The notes under the pieces: model-generated
The model's database searches: none
Seen by the model: the letters and a program-made list of their open reading frames with translations, nothing else
Told to the model about the DNA's origin: nothing
Translations under genes and position numbers: made by a program
From: Linum tenue
Lineage: Eukaryota > Streptophyta > Magnoliopsida > Malpighiales > Linaceae
Length of the DNA stretch: 64,000 nt
Assembly: GCA_946122785.1 (NCBI GenBank)
Contig: CAMGYJ010000011.1
Location: 13,082,001-13,146,000 of the forward strand
Direction: 5' to 3'
Shown: piece after piece, positions 43,978 to 55,099 of the stretch
Numbering within the stretch: the stretch's first letter is position 1
Layout of the letters: each line of letters begins with the position of its first letter

Positions 43978-45100
43978 CCGGACACTGCCAGCTCACACGA
44001 ACTCCAGTTAGCTCTTTCGTCACCAATTTTTTCCGGAGCAGGGATTCAAATCCTTCAGTACAAAGAGCAAACAAAAGTGGTGATAGGGGATCCCCCTATC
44101 GCAGACCCCGAGAAGTAGGAAAGAACCCAGAAGGCCGTCCATTCATCATAACAGAGAATGTCAGTGTCGTCACACAAGCTCGAACCCAGCGTATCCATTG
44201 ACTATTAAAACCCAGCTTCTCCAAAAGCGCAAAGAGAAAGGGCCATGCAACCCGATCATAAGCCTTCTCCATGTCTTACTTCAAAGCCATAAAACCCTCC
44301 TTACCGGTTCTCTTATGAGTAAGGTAATGCATAACCTCATGACTAACCAAGACGTTATCGACAATTTGCCTCCCTCGCACAAAACCATTCTGAGCTGAGG
44401 CAAAAAACACCCTAACCTGTTAGCCAAAATCTTAGTAATTACCTTGTAGATAAACTGGCACAGACTAATCGGCCGCAACTGCTTTATTTGCTCGACTTTA
44501 TCCACTTTAGGAATAAGAGATAACCACGTATGATCCATATTCTTTAACAAAACCCCCGAACGGAAGAAATCCCCAACAACTAAGACAACATCATGACCAA
44601 CGATGGACCAAAAAGACCGAAAAAGGACCCCGTAAATCCATCCGACCCTAGCGCTTGGGAAGCACCCATCTTAAAAATTGTACGTCGAATCTCCTCCGGG
44701 GAAACTGAACCAGTGAGCTTAGCATTCATTCTACTGGTTACCTTAGGCAACAAAGGAAGCTCCGCCACCCGAGAACGAACCCAGGTTGCATCAACACATC
44801 CCGAAGAGAATAAGGTCGTACAAAATTCTGTTGCCACACTCAATTTCTCGTCCTCCGAAGTAACCCATGCGCCACCTGGGGCAAATATGCCACTGATATG
44901 ATTCCTCTGTCGCCTTGCACGAGTAACAGTGTGGAAGTAATTAGTATTCTGATCACCACCATGGAGCCACTACACACGCGATTTTTGCCTCCATAACAGC
45001 TCCTCCGCTCGCCACGCATCACCAAGGTGTCTTTCCTTAAAAAAAAATTGTCAATATGTGAGAATCTCAATCTCTCAAATAATTTAACTACATTTATCAT
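43978..45100 (-). mobile_element. LINE reverse transcriptase fragment
   Basis: The minus strand reads NYFHTVTRARRQRNHISGIF, then ILANRLGCFLPQL, a [20 protein letters not shown] segment, and GDPLSPLLFALCTEGFESLL, the usual plant LINE reverse transcriptase order. In-frame stops lie at 44276-44278 (before DMEKAYD) and 44096-44098 (before GDPLSP), with frame changes elsewhere. It stops at the edge of the Athila-like LTR, just before the expected FADD motif. Confidence 0.8.
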
Positions 45101-45887
45101 ATGTAGTTTGTTTTTAAGTTTATAATTAAAAAAAAAAATTTGTCATAAATCAACGGGTCTTTATGAGGGGCAGACGCATGGGTCATTGGGAGTGTCCCGG
45201 GACACCCCTAAATTTTGGGAAAACGATTATCCAACCCCGGATGGTAAATTACGTATGGACAAAACAATTATAATTGATAATCGGGGACACCCCTGAAATT
45301 TGAAAAAATGATTATCCTACTCTCATATTTTAGTTTGCTTATGGGAATATAAGTTGTAGGTTGAGTAATTAAAACCTAAGACACTATTATTAATAATAAA
45401 AATAATTTCCTTTAGACTACAACTCATTTGTTGTTCGATTTTAAACACTGTGTAATAGTAAAATGTCATTCCCTATCTCTAACTATTTTCAAAATCTAAC
45501 AATTAAACATTGATGTACGATAAGTGTTGAAAGAGTCTTTCAGATTTGGGTTACGTCAAGAACAAGTGTAAAAATCGAATATGTGATCAGTTCGTGAATG
45601 ATTCTATTAGGATATACAAAGAAATTGTTTTGAGCAGTGTAGACACTAAATATATTTTACAGTTATTTTTGAATATGAAAACACATAATGGGCTTTTTTT
45701 AACTCGTACGATTTAGGTATTTTCTTACATAAAAATTATTTAATTTTTATTAATTATTTAGAAATTATTTTTATTGACTCAAATTGTTAACAGATATAAA
45801 CCAACTAGTCTTAATGACTCAAATTGTTAACAGATATCCATATATAATAGTTATCCACTTTATTACATTTTAGATATCCTTATTTAC
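45101..45887. other. AT-rich spacer
   Basis: GGGGCAGACGCATGGGTCAT near 45160 resembles a decayed hAT end, and GGGACACCCCT(A/G)AA occurs twice (45199, 45284). I cannot close an element. Confidence 0.35.
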
Positions 45888-46536
45888 TGAATCGCTAAAT
45901 GTCGCCCTTAAAATTGCTAACGGTCGCCCTAACTCTAATGATAAATGACTTATATACCCCCAATAAAATTTCAAAATTTAAACAAAACAAACAATCCATA
46001 ACCCCTCAAACTGAACCCCTCATCTGCCTTCTTCGCGAATCCCTCTCGACGCACAAGTTCGTCGGCGTCTTTCCCGCCGTCGTCGTCGCCCGTTCTCTAA
46101 CGAAATTTCCAAAAAAAATGCTCAACCTAAGGCAAGTTACGGTTGGTCCATGGTGCAACCGCAACTCACTTGCGGTTGGTCCATGGTGCAACCGCAAGTG
46201 AGCTACGGTTGGCCCATGGACCAACGGCAAGTGAGCTGCGGTTGGCCCATGGTGCAACCGCAAATGAGCTACGGTTCCCTTTTTTTGTTTTTTTTTTTCA
46301 AATTTTGGAGTGAACTTTACCGATTCAGAGTCGCTAGTCATGATCCAGACATCATATTGACGATTCCAGCTCCAGAATGACGATGATGGATTCTCTCTTT
46401 TGAATAATGTTTTATTTTCTTTACTAAGTGGTGTTTATTTGCTAAAGGAAGAGTAAAGAAGCTAAAAGGTTAAATTTGTAACTCTAATATTTTTTAGGGC
46501 AACATTTAGCAATTGTAAGAGCGAACTTTAGCAACT
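45888..46536. mobile_element. Probable Mutator-like element with a minisatellite
   Basis: The left end TCGCTAAATGTCGCCCTTA and the right end, inverted, TTGCTAAAGTTCGCTCTTA agree over about 40 bp with mismatches. Flanks CCTTATTTA and CCTTTATTTA are similar but differ by one base in length. The exact ends may be off by a few bases. Confidence 0.6.
46141..46278. repeat. 33-bp minisatellite, four units plus
   Basis: GGTTGG(T/C)CCATGG starts at 46141, 46174, 46207 and 46240, with a partial unit at 46273. Each unit is centred on CCATGG and is nearly self-complementary. At 33 bp it keeps frame, giving 11-residue repeats (HLRLHHGPTVA type) on the minus strand. Confidence 0.88.
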
Positions 46537-46703
46537 CCCTTTATTTATATAGATTGATATGAGTACATGCAATTCAATTATACGTAATGCGTGCGTGACA
46601 ACAGTCACAATCTCAAATCCACAACCTTAACCATTTTTAACCCAAGAAACAAAAGCCCAATACTTATTGAGCCGCAAACGTCCAGTATGATTTCGGCCGA
46701 CAG

Positions 46704-48333
46704 TTATAGCCTGAAATGCCCCAATTTATCCTTGCCGTCAAGCCCAATGGAGTAGACACAGGCCACATACTCTCGTGTCGTCGTCGGCCTATATCTCGCC
46801 GGATCCTCTTCCGACAATATCTCCTTGATCGGCTCGTACACCCTGTCGCTACCTTCGTGCCGATGGTGCGTTCTGAAGAAGCTAGGGATCGAAATTCTGG
46901 GGCCGACGCTCTTCGACACCACTCTATGGTACACGCTCTTGAACTTGTCATTCGTGATCAACTGCTTCCCCTCAGAACGCAACGAAAAAAAACGAGAAAC
47001 CCTAGATTAGAAATAGCTTCAGGATGAGATTGTTTGCGTAAAGTTTGAATCTTTTGTGTGGATGGAACTTGCCTGGGACATGTCTCCCAAGTTGACGACT
47101 AGGGAGCCAGGGATGGGATTGACGTCGACCCATTGGCCTTGGTGAAGGACCTGAAGTCCGCCGATTTGGTCCTGGAGGACTGCTGTGAGGAAGGAGAGGT
47201 CCGTGTGCTTGCTGATTCCCAGAGTTGACTCTGGTTCGGGGCATTCTGGGTAGTAATGGCCTTCCACATAGAGTCCATCGGCGCAGCCCAGGTCTCTGAG
47301 ATGATTGGATTGTAATCCCAGAGCCTCGGACATCAACTCCAAAATGGTTAGCCCCAGTTGCTTCATTTCTCTTGAATACTCGATTATTACATCTCTGCAA
47401 TATCAGCGCCCCCAGAATTTTGAGGCGTGTAAGAGACTAAGAGCTCACAAGTTAGTAGATAGATATCTGCATTACTAATCTTCTACTTTTATAGATATGC
47501 ACATAAATGGATGGGTCCGACGATTCTTTCTAATAAACTTTTCAGTCTCAGAACATCAAGCAATTCACAGCAATCTTGGTTTTGATTTCAGAACATCAGT
47601 TTTCTTACTAAAGTATACTGACCAAGTCTGTGAAAGAGGGAGCTCCGTAGGTTGATAACATGCTATAATGTAGTTTTGAGTTTGATCATACAAGTGTTGA
47701 TCTGATGCGTCTACCAATTTCTATCTAAATCTCAAAACCAGATAACGAGAAACTGAAGCTACATTCTAATGTTAACTCAAAGAAAAAAAGGTACTGTCAT
47801 GGTTTTGCATACCTGCATATGGCAGGCAAATCATTAGGATGTGGAGGCACAGGAGCCATCAGGCAGTACAAAGTGTCCCTCCAATTAGCTGCTGAAGCTT
47901 GGTAAAGATCAAAGTTGGTGTTATACATGACCTTTCTTGTTTCATCCCTACTGTAGAATTCTTTCTTGACCTCACTGTCCTGCTCGTGAAACTTTCTAAC
48001 TCCATCAAATGCTCTCTGCAGGAGCGACTCCGGGATGCCATGATTGATCACCTGAAAGAATCCCCATTCCGAGCAGGCATAGTGGATCTTATCAACTGCG
48101 GCAGTTCGTGAATGTGGATCATCAACCTTCAGGCCTCCCAAATCTATGAGTGGTATGGTGAATTTGGACGACTCTGATACCGGATCTTCATTGATTGTGG
48201 ATAGATCATGCTTGAATATCTTTGGGAGCTCTGCGATTCCAGCATCAACGAGGCCTTTTACGCCCGATTTTGTATCATCGAACGCCTGCAGTTCGGTCTG
48301 CCTTGCTGAATCTTCTGAATTGGTGCTCACCAT
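46704..48333 (-). CDS. Dioxygenase gene C, intact (2-ODD, ACC oxidase homolog class)
   Basis: Join of 47813-48333, 47073-47394 and 46704-46961: 1101 bp, 366 residues, no internal stop. It is a cytosolic-type Fe(II)/2-oxoglutarate dioxygenase: DIOX_N domain ([17 protein letters not shown]), then the jelly-roll core with iron ligands H237, D239 ([15 protein letters not shown]) and H293, and the 2-oxoglutarate motif R303-x-S305 ([10 protein letters not shown]). The opening [18 protein letters not shown] is typical of the plant 'ACC oxidase homolog' group (DOXC), which includes deacetoxyvindoline hydroxylase-like enzymes; the substrate cannot be told. Intron 1 is GT-AG; intron 2 uses a GC donor (CAG|GCAAGT). 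Paralogue D lies 4.2 kb to the right. No signal peptide is seen. Confidence 0.93.
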
Positions 48334-48677
48334 CCTGGTTCTTTTTTCTCCCTTTTCTTAGTAAAGCTCAACTGCCGAGATTGGATTACAGGAAATGTTA
48401 GATGGATGTGGAAGCTTATGCATTCGATTTATTTAGCCTGTATACTTTTGTTCTTAATCCTGGAAGCTTATGGATTTGATTTATTTAACTTTTGTACTTT
48501 TGTTCTTAATCGTGGAAGCTTATCATTAAAGAGCTGAGGCTAGTATTTTTTTGAGCATTTGAGATTCCAGTCAAGATTATGCAGCTGATGGCTGGCAAAG
48601 TGCAGTGGCATTTTGTTTTCTGGTACCACCAATGACGTGGATGACATTCGACAAGATACAAAACGCCAAATGCAATG

Positions 48678-48696
48678 TTTTTTTTTTTTTATGGTT
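48678..48696 (-). mobile_element. Minute LINE-type insertion (19 bp) with 13-bp target duplication
   Basis: GCCAAATGCAATG at 48665-48677 and 48697-48709 encloses TTTTTTTTTTTTATGGTTA, i.e. a poly(A) end on the minus strand. The uninterrupted site is present once at 35281-35293. This looks like an extremely 5'-truncated LINE or processed-transcript insertion. Confidence 0.7.
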
Positions 48697-48785
48697 AGCC
48701 AAATGCAATGGGACGGGATACAATAACAACACTGAATATGTTGTTACAATAACAACAGGGGTAAAAGGGTCACATTGACCCAAAA

Positions 48786-49076
48786 TTAATAAAATAAAAC
48801 TGCACGAGCCATCGCCCTAGCTTCCGCCTGCATATCCTCAGCTCGACTACCTCCTCCTCCTCCGGCGGCTCCGGCTGAAACGAGGACCAGCTCGCCGTTA
48901 CCGTTATCCCTTGTCGCAGGCGCTACTCTGACCGACCCCGATTCCACGATGGCGGCGCGCGAGGTCTTCAGATAAGGCAGCGAAGGTCGCCGGCGCGGCG
49001 GTGGAGTCGTCCTGAAGTTAGGGAGCGGCCCCGAAGCTAGGGAGTGGCCGCCGGTGGAAACGAGGCTCATCACCAT
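48786..49076 (-). pseudogene. Captured first-exon fragment, perhaps of a plastid ABC1K kinase
   Basis: The minus strand encodes a Ser/Pro/Arg-rich N terminus like a plastid transit peptide (TTPPPRRRPSLPYLKTSRAA), then glycine-rich text and SRAEDMQAEARAMARA. The last motif resembles the segment before the kinase-like domain of chloroplast ABC1K proteins, recalled from memory. It stops soon after at the edge of the captured part, so no kinase domain is present. GC-rich codon use contrasts with the AT-rich surroundings. The identification needs a protein search. Confidence 0.5.
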
Positions 49077-49619
49077 CGCTGAAGCAGCAACACTTAGTTA
49101 GTCTCCCCTCTCCTCTTCCTTCCGGCGAGAGGATGAAATTGGAAACAGCGTGGAGAATCGGAGTTGGCGGAATTGATGGTTTCCGTCGTCTTGTACGGTT
49201 TAGCTTCTGGCTCCAACCACGGAATCGTGTCCATCCGCGCTCCGTTTGTTATAATCCTCACATTTATTGAATGGCCGGCGTTTTGACCAGAGACAGAGCC
49301 GTGGAGGGTTGGAATTGTAAGCGAAGATAAGTTCGGGTAGCATTTGTGAATTTTTCTACGGCGGCTTTTCCATTTTCTACGGGACCGATGGTTCATTGTT
49401 TGTTTTTTTTTGGTAGAATGGTTCATTGTTTGTTATTGTGTCATGTTGGAAGAGGAGTTCCAGTTTGCCAGGTGCCATGTAGCGCCACTATTGCTTGCCC
49501 AGTAGCACTGACCATTTCTCAAAAATTATTAGTCAATGACTTCCGTCTCAAGCAATTGGATCAGATACTTAACATCTCTAGCTTAGCTTAGCTAATTACG
49601 TTGTTAATTGCATCATTAA

Positions 49620-50295
49620 AACACGGTAAAGCAAACCAAAAACGTCCTAATGCAGACCATAAATATATTAAAACAAACCAGAAACCTCGCAAAGCAAACC
49701 ATAAAAGTTTCGAAAGCACACCAGAAACACAATAAAGCAAACCACAAACAAGATAAAGCAAACCACAAAAACAAACAAGAAACGTCCTAATGCAAACAAA
49801 AAATCTATTAAAACAAACCAGAAACCTCGCAAAGCAAACCACAAATATATTAAAACAAACCAGAAACCTCGCAAAGCAAACCACAAAAGTTTCGAAAGCA
49901 CACCAGAAACTTCTTAATGCAAACTAGAAACCTTCTAATTCAGACCACAAATCACCTAAAACAAACCAGAAACCCCACAATGCAAACCACAACATTTGCG
50001 AAAGCACACCAGAAACCTCATAATGCAAACCACAGACATAGTAAATCAAACCACAAAAAAGCAAACCATAAACGTCCTAATGCAGACCACAAATATATTT
50101 AAACAAACCAGAAACCTCACAATGCAAACCACAATTTTTTTTGAAAGCAAACCAGAAACTTCTCAATGCAAACCACAAACACGATAAAGCAAACCAGAAA
50201 ATTCTCAATGCAAACCACAAACACGATAAAGCAAACCACAAAAGGCATACAAAAATGTGAGAAACCAAACCATAAATCTCACAATGCAGACCATA
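49620..50295. repeat. AAACCA(C/G)AAA-rich tandem array
   Basis: Units such as AAAGCAAACCACAAA and AAACAAACCAGAAACCTC alternate over nearly 700 bp with several higher-order copies (for example 49658-49700 against 49806-49890). It is comparable in composition to the TTTGT array in the other Mutator-like element (7440-7690), read on the other strand. Confidence 0.85.
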
Positions 50296-50590
50296 GCATC
50301 CGGTGGTCGTTGGCCATTGACCGGTCAACGAAGACCGTTGACCGGTCAACGAAGTTCGTTGACCAAACTCCGATGACCGTCAGTTAGCAGATTCCGACGC
50401 CGATAGGCATATTCCGGCCCCGATGACTAGATTCCGACGGCGGTAAGCATATTCCGACCGCGGCGAGCATATTCCGGCGGCGGTGGCATATTCCGATGAC
50501 AAAATAGCATATTCCGGCGACGAAAAGCATATTCCGGTGACCGACGACCATTTTCCGGCGACCGGTGACAGAATTCCGGCGACCAAAATT
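50295..50590. repeat. Short GC-rich repeats (GCATATTCCG and TTGACCGGTCAA)
   Basis: GCATATTCCG(A/G)C recurs about six times between 50406 and 50540. Just left of it GTTGACCGGTCAACGAAG occurs twice, with the palindrome TTGACCGGTCAA. Confidence 0.8.
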
Positions 50591-50805
50591 TTGGGCCGAA
50601 AAAATAAAAAAAATTATTTTTTTATTTTTTTTTATTTTTTTATTATTTAAACATATTTTTCATAATGACAATTATATCCCTGCTTTGATTTTACACTAGG
50701 TCAACTCATCTAATAAAAAGTCATCACAACCCTAGCTTCCTATTGGTTGGAGACTAGTGTTGTTACAATAACAACACAAGGAGTGTTGTTATAGTATCTA
50801 ATCCC

Positions 50806-51709
50806 TATATTAACTCATTACTTTCCATTCAAGCTATACATTTATATCATCCCGAATTACTTTCCATTCAATTTAATCATCGATGCTATACATTTATATC
50901 ATTGTGACGGTCAACAATCATATTTAACATTTAAATAGTTTTTGCATAGTTTAAAAAATTATCATCATAAAAATTAGTTATTCTATTTTTCATGCATCAT
51001 ATTGATTTTTTTTCTTTTTGAAAAAAATTAATAAACTCCATATGTTCCCTCCGCCACTATCCCACACTTCCAGTTCCCTTCCGCCTGCAAATTCCCCTCT
51101 TCAAAACCTCCTTCTATCTCCTACTTCATAAATCGAGTGTATTTTGATAAAAAAAAATTCAGAACGTGTGTACTTTGGAAGGAAAATTTATAAATATCGC
51201 CCGTATTTTTGCAATTCCGACGTCTACGAAACCCTTGACGCCGACTTTTGTCTCGTCGAAGGCCTTCAGTACATCAATCGAAATAGGAACCCTCTAATTC
51301 AGTTTAGGTTAACCATATTCGAACGATATTCGCTTTGGAGTAAGGTGGCACACAACAATTGCAGGTAAATTTTGTACGGAGTCTTTTGAGTATGACTACA
51401 TATGACAAAGAAAACTTATGGAAGTGTGTATAGTGTGCAATGGATTGGTCTGGAATCCGGATCGGACCAAACTATGGGAGCCATCAAATAGTAAAATAAA
51501 ATTTTGGATTAAGAATCAAACGTTCACTATATTTGGTTCGTTGTGATTCGAAATTAATTCGATCTTATGACAATTTCATCCATTTCCTCAGTACTTACAA
51601 AATTTATTGACTTAGAAAATAAATTGCATTATATTCAGTTCAATATAATCCAATCCACATATCGTTTATCCGTTTGGACCTTTGCATACTCAAATGCCTA
51701 TCCGACCAG
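50806..51709. other. AT-rich spacer
   Basis: 50814-50905 matches the flank of gene B (35785-35860: ACTTTCCATTCAATTTA(A/G)TCATCGATG) and carries a local duplication of about 45 bp. No gene is visible up to 51709. Confidence 0.6.
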
Positions 51710-52297
51710 TAGGGTTGCTAATGAACCAAGCTATTCGTGAGCGGCTCGATCTTTAACTCAATGAAGCTTGTTCGATTTGAAAAAAGTCTGGCTCGTTAAT
51801 AAACTAGCCGAGCTTGAGCTCAACCTTGTGAGGCTCGTGAACTAGCTCTATTAGGTGGCTTGTGGAGTACAACTCATGAACTGTCTCGTTTTGAGCTTAT
51901 GAGATGTCTCAACCTTGTGACTAGCGAGCCAACTCGACTACAACTTATGAGAAAATCTATCTATGGTGTTTAATGGTGCATAGAATTATTAAATTGTATA
52001 TATTTCCTCATATGATGTTTAATTAATACATTTAGTGTATGTGAGCAACGTCTCATACATGACACTAGATCAAATAATCACATGCATTACATATGACATT
52101 TAAATATTACGGTATTTATTTTATAAATTATCTTAGAATTGAACTCGAGTCAAAATTTCGATCTTAATGATGAGTCAAGATTTAATTAATGAGCTGGATC
52201 GTGTTCGACTCAACTCTGCTCGAGTTCGACTCATTTATAAACGAACCAAACATGAATAAGGCAAAACTCGACTCAACTCGACTCATTCACAACCCTA
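51710..52297. mobile_element. hAT element, 588 bp, old
   Basis: TAGGGTTGCTAATGA at the left and TCATTCACAACCCTA at the right form the termini. Flanking 8-mers CCGACCAG and CCGGCCAA match at 6 of 8 positions. The interior has many GAGCTCGA / ACTCGAC words and no transposase. Confidence 0.65.
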
Positions 52298-52520
52298 CCG
52301 GCCAAGACACATACATCAAGTAACGTTGGGACAAAGTCTGACAATTCAATATTACGTCATGCGTGACAACAGCAAGGTTACGTGTCACTCAAAAAATACA
52401 ACAGAAAACAACAGTCACAAGCTCAAGAGTCAAGCCGACGACCTTAACCATGTTTAACCCAAGAAACAAAAGCCCAATACTAATTGAGCCGCAAACGTCC
52501 ATTACGATTTCGGCCCACAG

Positions 52521-54189
52521 TTACAGCCTGAAATGCCTCAATTTATCCTTGCCGTCAAGCCCAATGGAGTAGACGCAGGTCACATACTCTCGTATCGTCG
52601 TCGCCCTGTACCTCGCCGGCTCCTCTTCCGACAATATTTCCTTGATCGGCTCATACACCCTCTCGCTACCTTCGTATTGATGGTGCGTTCTGAAGAAGCA
52701 AGGGATGGAAATTCTCGGTCCGACGCTCTTCGACACCACTCTATGGTACACGCTTTTGAACTTGTCGTTCGTGATCAGCTGTAACGAAAAAAAGCAGAAA
52801 CCCTCGATTAGAAATAGCTTCAGGATTAGATTGGTGGCATAAAGTTTGAATCTTTTTTGTGGATGGAACTTGCTTGAGACATGTCTCCCAAGTTGACGAC
52901 TAGGGATCCAGGGATGGGATTGATGTCGACCCATTGGCCTTGGTGAAGGACCTGCAGCCCGCCGATTTGATCCTGGAGGACTACTGTGAGGAAGGCGCTG
53001 TCCGTGTGCTTGCTGACTCCCAGTGTCGAGTCTGGTTCGGGACATTGTGGGTAGTAATGGCCTATCAGATAAAGTCCATCGGCGCAGCCCATGTCTCTGA
53101 GATGATTGGATTCTAGTCCCAGAGCTTCGGAGATCAACTCGAAAATGGTTAGCCCCAATTGCTGCATTTCTCTTGAATAGTCGATTATTACATCTCTGCA
53201 AAATCATCAGTGCCATAGAATTTTGAGGTGTGTAAAGAAGTCACAAGTTAGTAGATAGATATCTGCATTACTAATCATCTAGAACCAGGAGCATCTTCCA
53301 GTCTGGCGGTTGATAGATATGCACATGAGTGAATGGATCAGACGATTCTTTTTAACCAACTTTCTAGACTCAAGAACATCAAACAATTCACAGCAATAGT
53401 GATTTTGATAACTTGCAATAATGTAGTTTTGATTGTGATCATACAAGATTACAAGTGTTGATCTGAAGCGATTCAAATGAATCCGACCTACATTTGGCCT
53501 AATCGAATATGTGAATCAGTGAAAGCATGAAACCAGACAATGGGATGCATAGATCAGACGGGGTCTACCAATTTCTGTCTTAACTCTCAAAGCCAGAAAT
53601 CGAGAAACTGAAACTACATGGTAATGTTAATTCAGAGAAGAAAAAGGTAATGTCTTGGTTTTGCATACCTACAAATGGACGGCAAATCTTCAAGATGTGG
53701 AGGCACAGGAGCCATAAGGCAGTACAAACTGTCCCTCCAATTAGCCGCTGAAGCTTGGTACAGATCGAAGTTGGTGTTATACATGACCTTTCTTGCTTCA
53801 TCCCTACTGTAGAATTCTTTCTTGACCTCACTATCCTGCTCGTGAAACTTTCTAACTCCATTAATTGCTCTCTGCAGGAGCGACTCCGGGATGCCATGAT
53901 TGATCACCTGAAAGAACCCCCATTCCGAGCAGGCATAGTGGATCTTATCAACTGTGGTAGTTCGTGAATGTGGATCAGCATCCTTCAGGCCTCCCAAGTC
54001 TATGACTGGTATGGTGAATTTGGCAGACTCTGAAACTGGATCTGCATTGATCGTGGAAGGATCATGCTTGAATATCGTAGGCAGCTCAGCGATTCCAGCA
54101 TCAACGAGGCCTTTTACGCCCAATTTTGTATCGTCGAAAGCCTGCAGTTCGGCCTGCCTCTCCAATTTTGCTGAATTGGTGCTCACCAT
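52521..54189 (-). CDS. Dioxygenase gene D, intact (2-ODD, ACC oxidase homolog class)
   Basis: Join of 53669-54189, 52874-53195 and 52521-52778: 1101 bp, 366 residues, the same exon lengths as gene C. Iron ligands are H237 and D239 ([15 protein letters not shown]) and H293 (SVYHRVVSK); the 2-oxoglutarate motif is R303-x-S305 ([10 protein letters not shown]). It differs from C by scattered substitutions (for example [20 protein letters not shown] at the start), so the pair is older than the B/C pair. Intron 2 again has a GC donor (CAA|GCAAGT). An enzyme of specialised oxidation is expected; the substrate is unknown. Confidence 0.93.
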
Positions 54190-54217
54190 CCTGGTTCTTT
54201 CCCCCCCTTTTCCTTAG

Positions 54218-55080
54218 TCAAGCTCAGGGGTGAAGTGGATACAGAAAATGTTAGCCGCATGTGGAAGCTTATGCATTAAAGAGCTGAGACTAGTATTTTG
54301 TGAGCAGTTGAGATTCCAGTCATGATTATGCAGCTGATGGCTGGCAAAGTGCAGTGGAACTTTGTTTACTGGTACCACTAATGACGTAGATGACATTTGA
54401 CAAGATATAAGGCGACAAATGTAATGCATTGATCTGAGGAATCGTCCACTTAAAAAGACAAACAACTTTATCTTTAGTTGGCAGATCTACTGAGACAAAA
54501 AGTTGCAGAGTTTGTCTGTTATTGTCTGAGTGGTGCCTGAATGGTAGCTGAAGTCATCTATCCTTGTAAGGGTTTTTTCCTTATCCAGAGAAAGAAGGAT
54601 AAAAATTGCCTACCTCTTTGCAAATAATGACATGCGCTTCATAGGCAGCGGGGAAGATGACGAGAATTCCACGTTACAGAGCTCGGAATTGGGATATCAG
54701 GATTCGAAGTTAGACTCAAAATCGCTCCATCAAGACTGTGCTGAGATGAATTGATATCTCGCTCCATGAATTAAGGTAAAAGATGAATTGTTATCAACTG
54801 CCTAATCTCAGAATCACTTGGGACAGACTCTATTTGTCAAAGAACTCCCTTAATGATTCTTGTAATTCATTCTTCAGTTGTACAGATTGCAAGCTGAGAA
54901 TACAGGATTTATCAAACGATATAGAAAGTTTACTTGGCCATTAGCATCATAGAGAATCAGAGATCATAGAAAAAGAAAGTGGAAACCTAAACAATTTACG
55001 CACAAAGCAGGCTTCATTTCTATCCAAACATTCAGCTCTAGAAAGATAGCAAATTTATTCTCGTATCAAATGATTGTTCT
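54218..55080. other. Spacer between genes D and E
   Basis: It contains the upstream region of D (similar to those of B and C up to about 54480) and then unassigned sequence that includes the 3' untranslated part of E. No other gene is seen. Confidence 0.6.
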
Positions 55081-55099
55081 CTGCCATGGTTTCAAGAAT

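Larger units (their letters stand above)
48709..50805. mobile_element. Mutator-like element with captured gene pieces, about 2.1 kb
   Basis: The left end GGGACGGGATACAATAACAA and the right end, inverted, GGGATTAGATACTATAACAA continue as inverted repeats for about 48 bp. The right flank TATATTAAC corresponds to TATCTTAAC at the gene B locus, but the left duplication is missing, probably through a deletion of about 120 bp on that side. The interior holds a host-like coding piece on the minus strand (48786-49076) and two tandem arrays. Confidence 0.75.
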
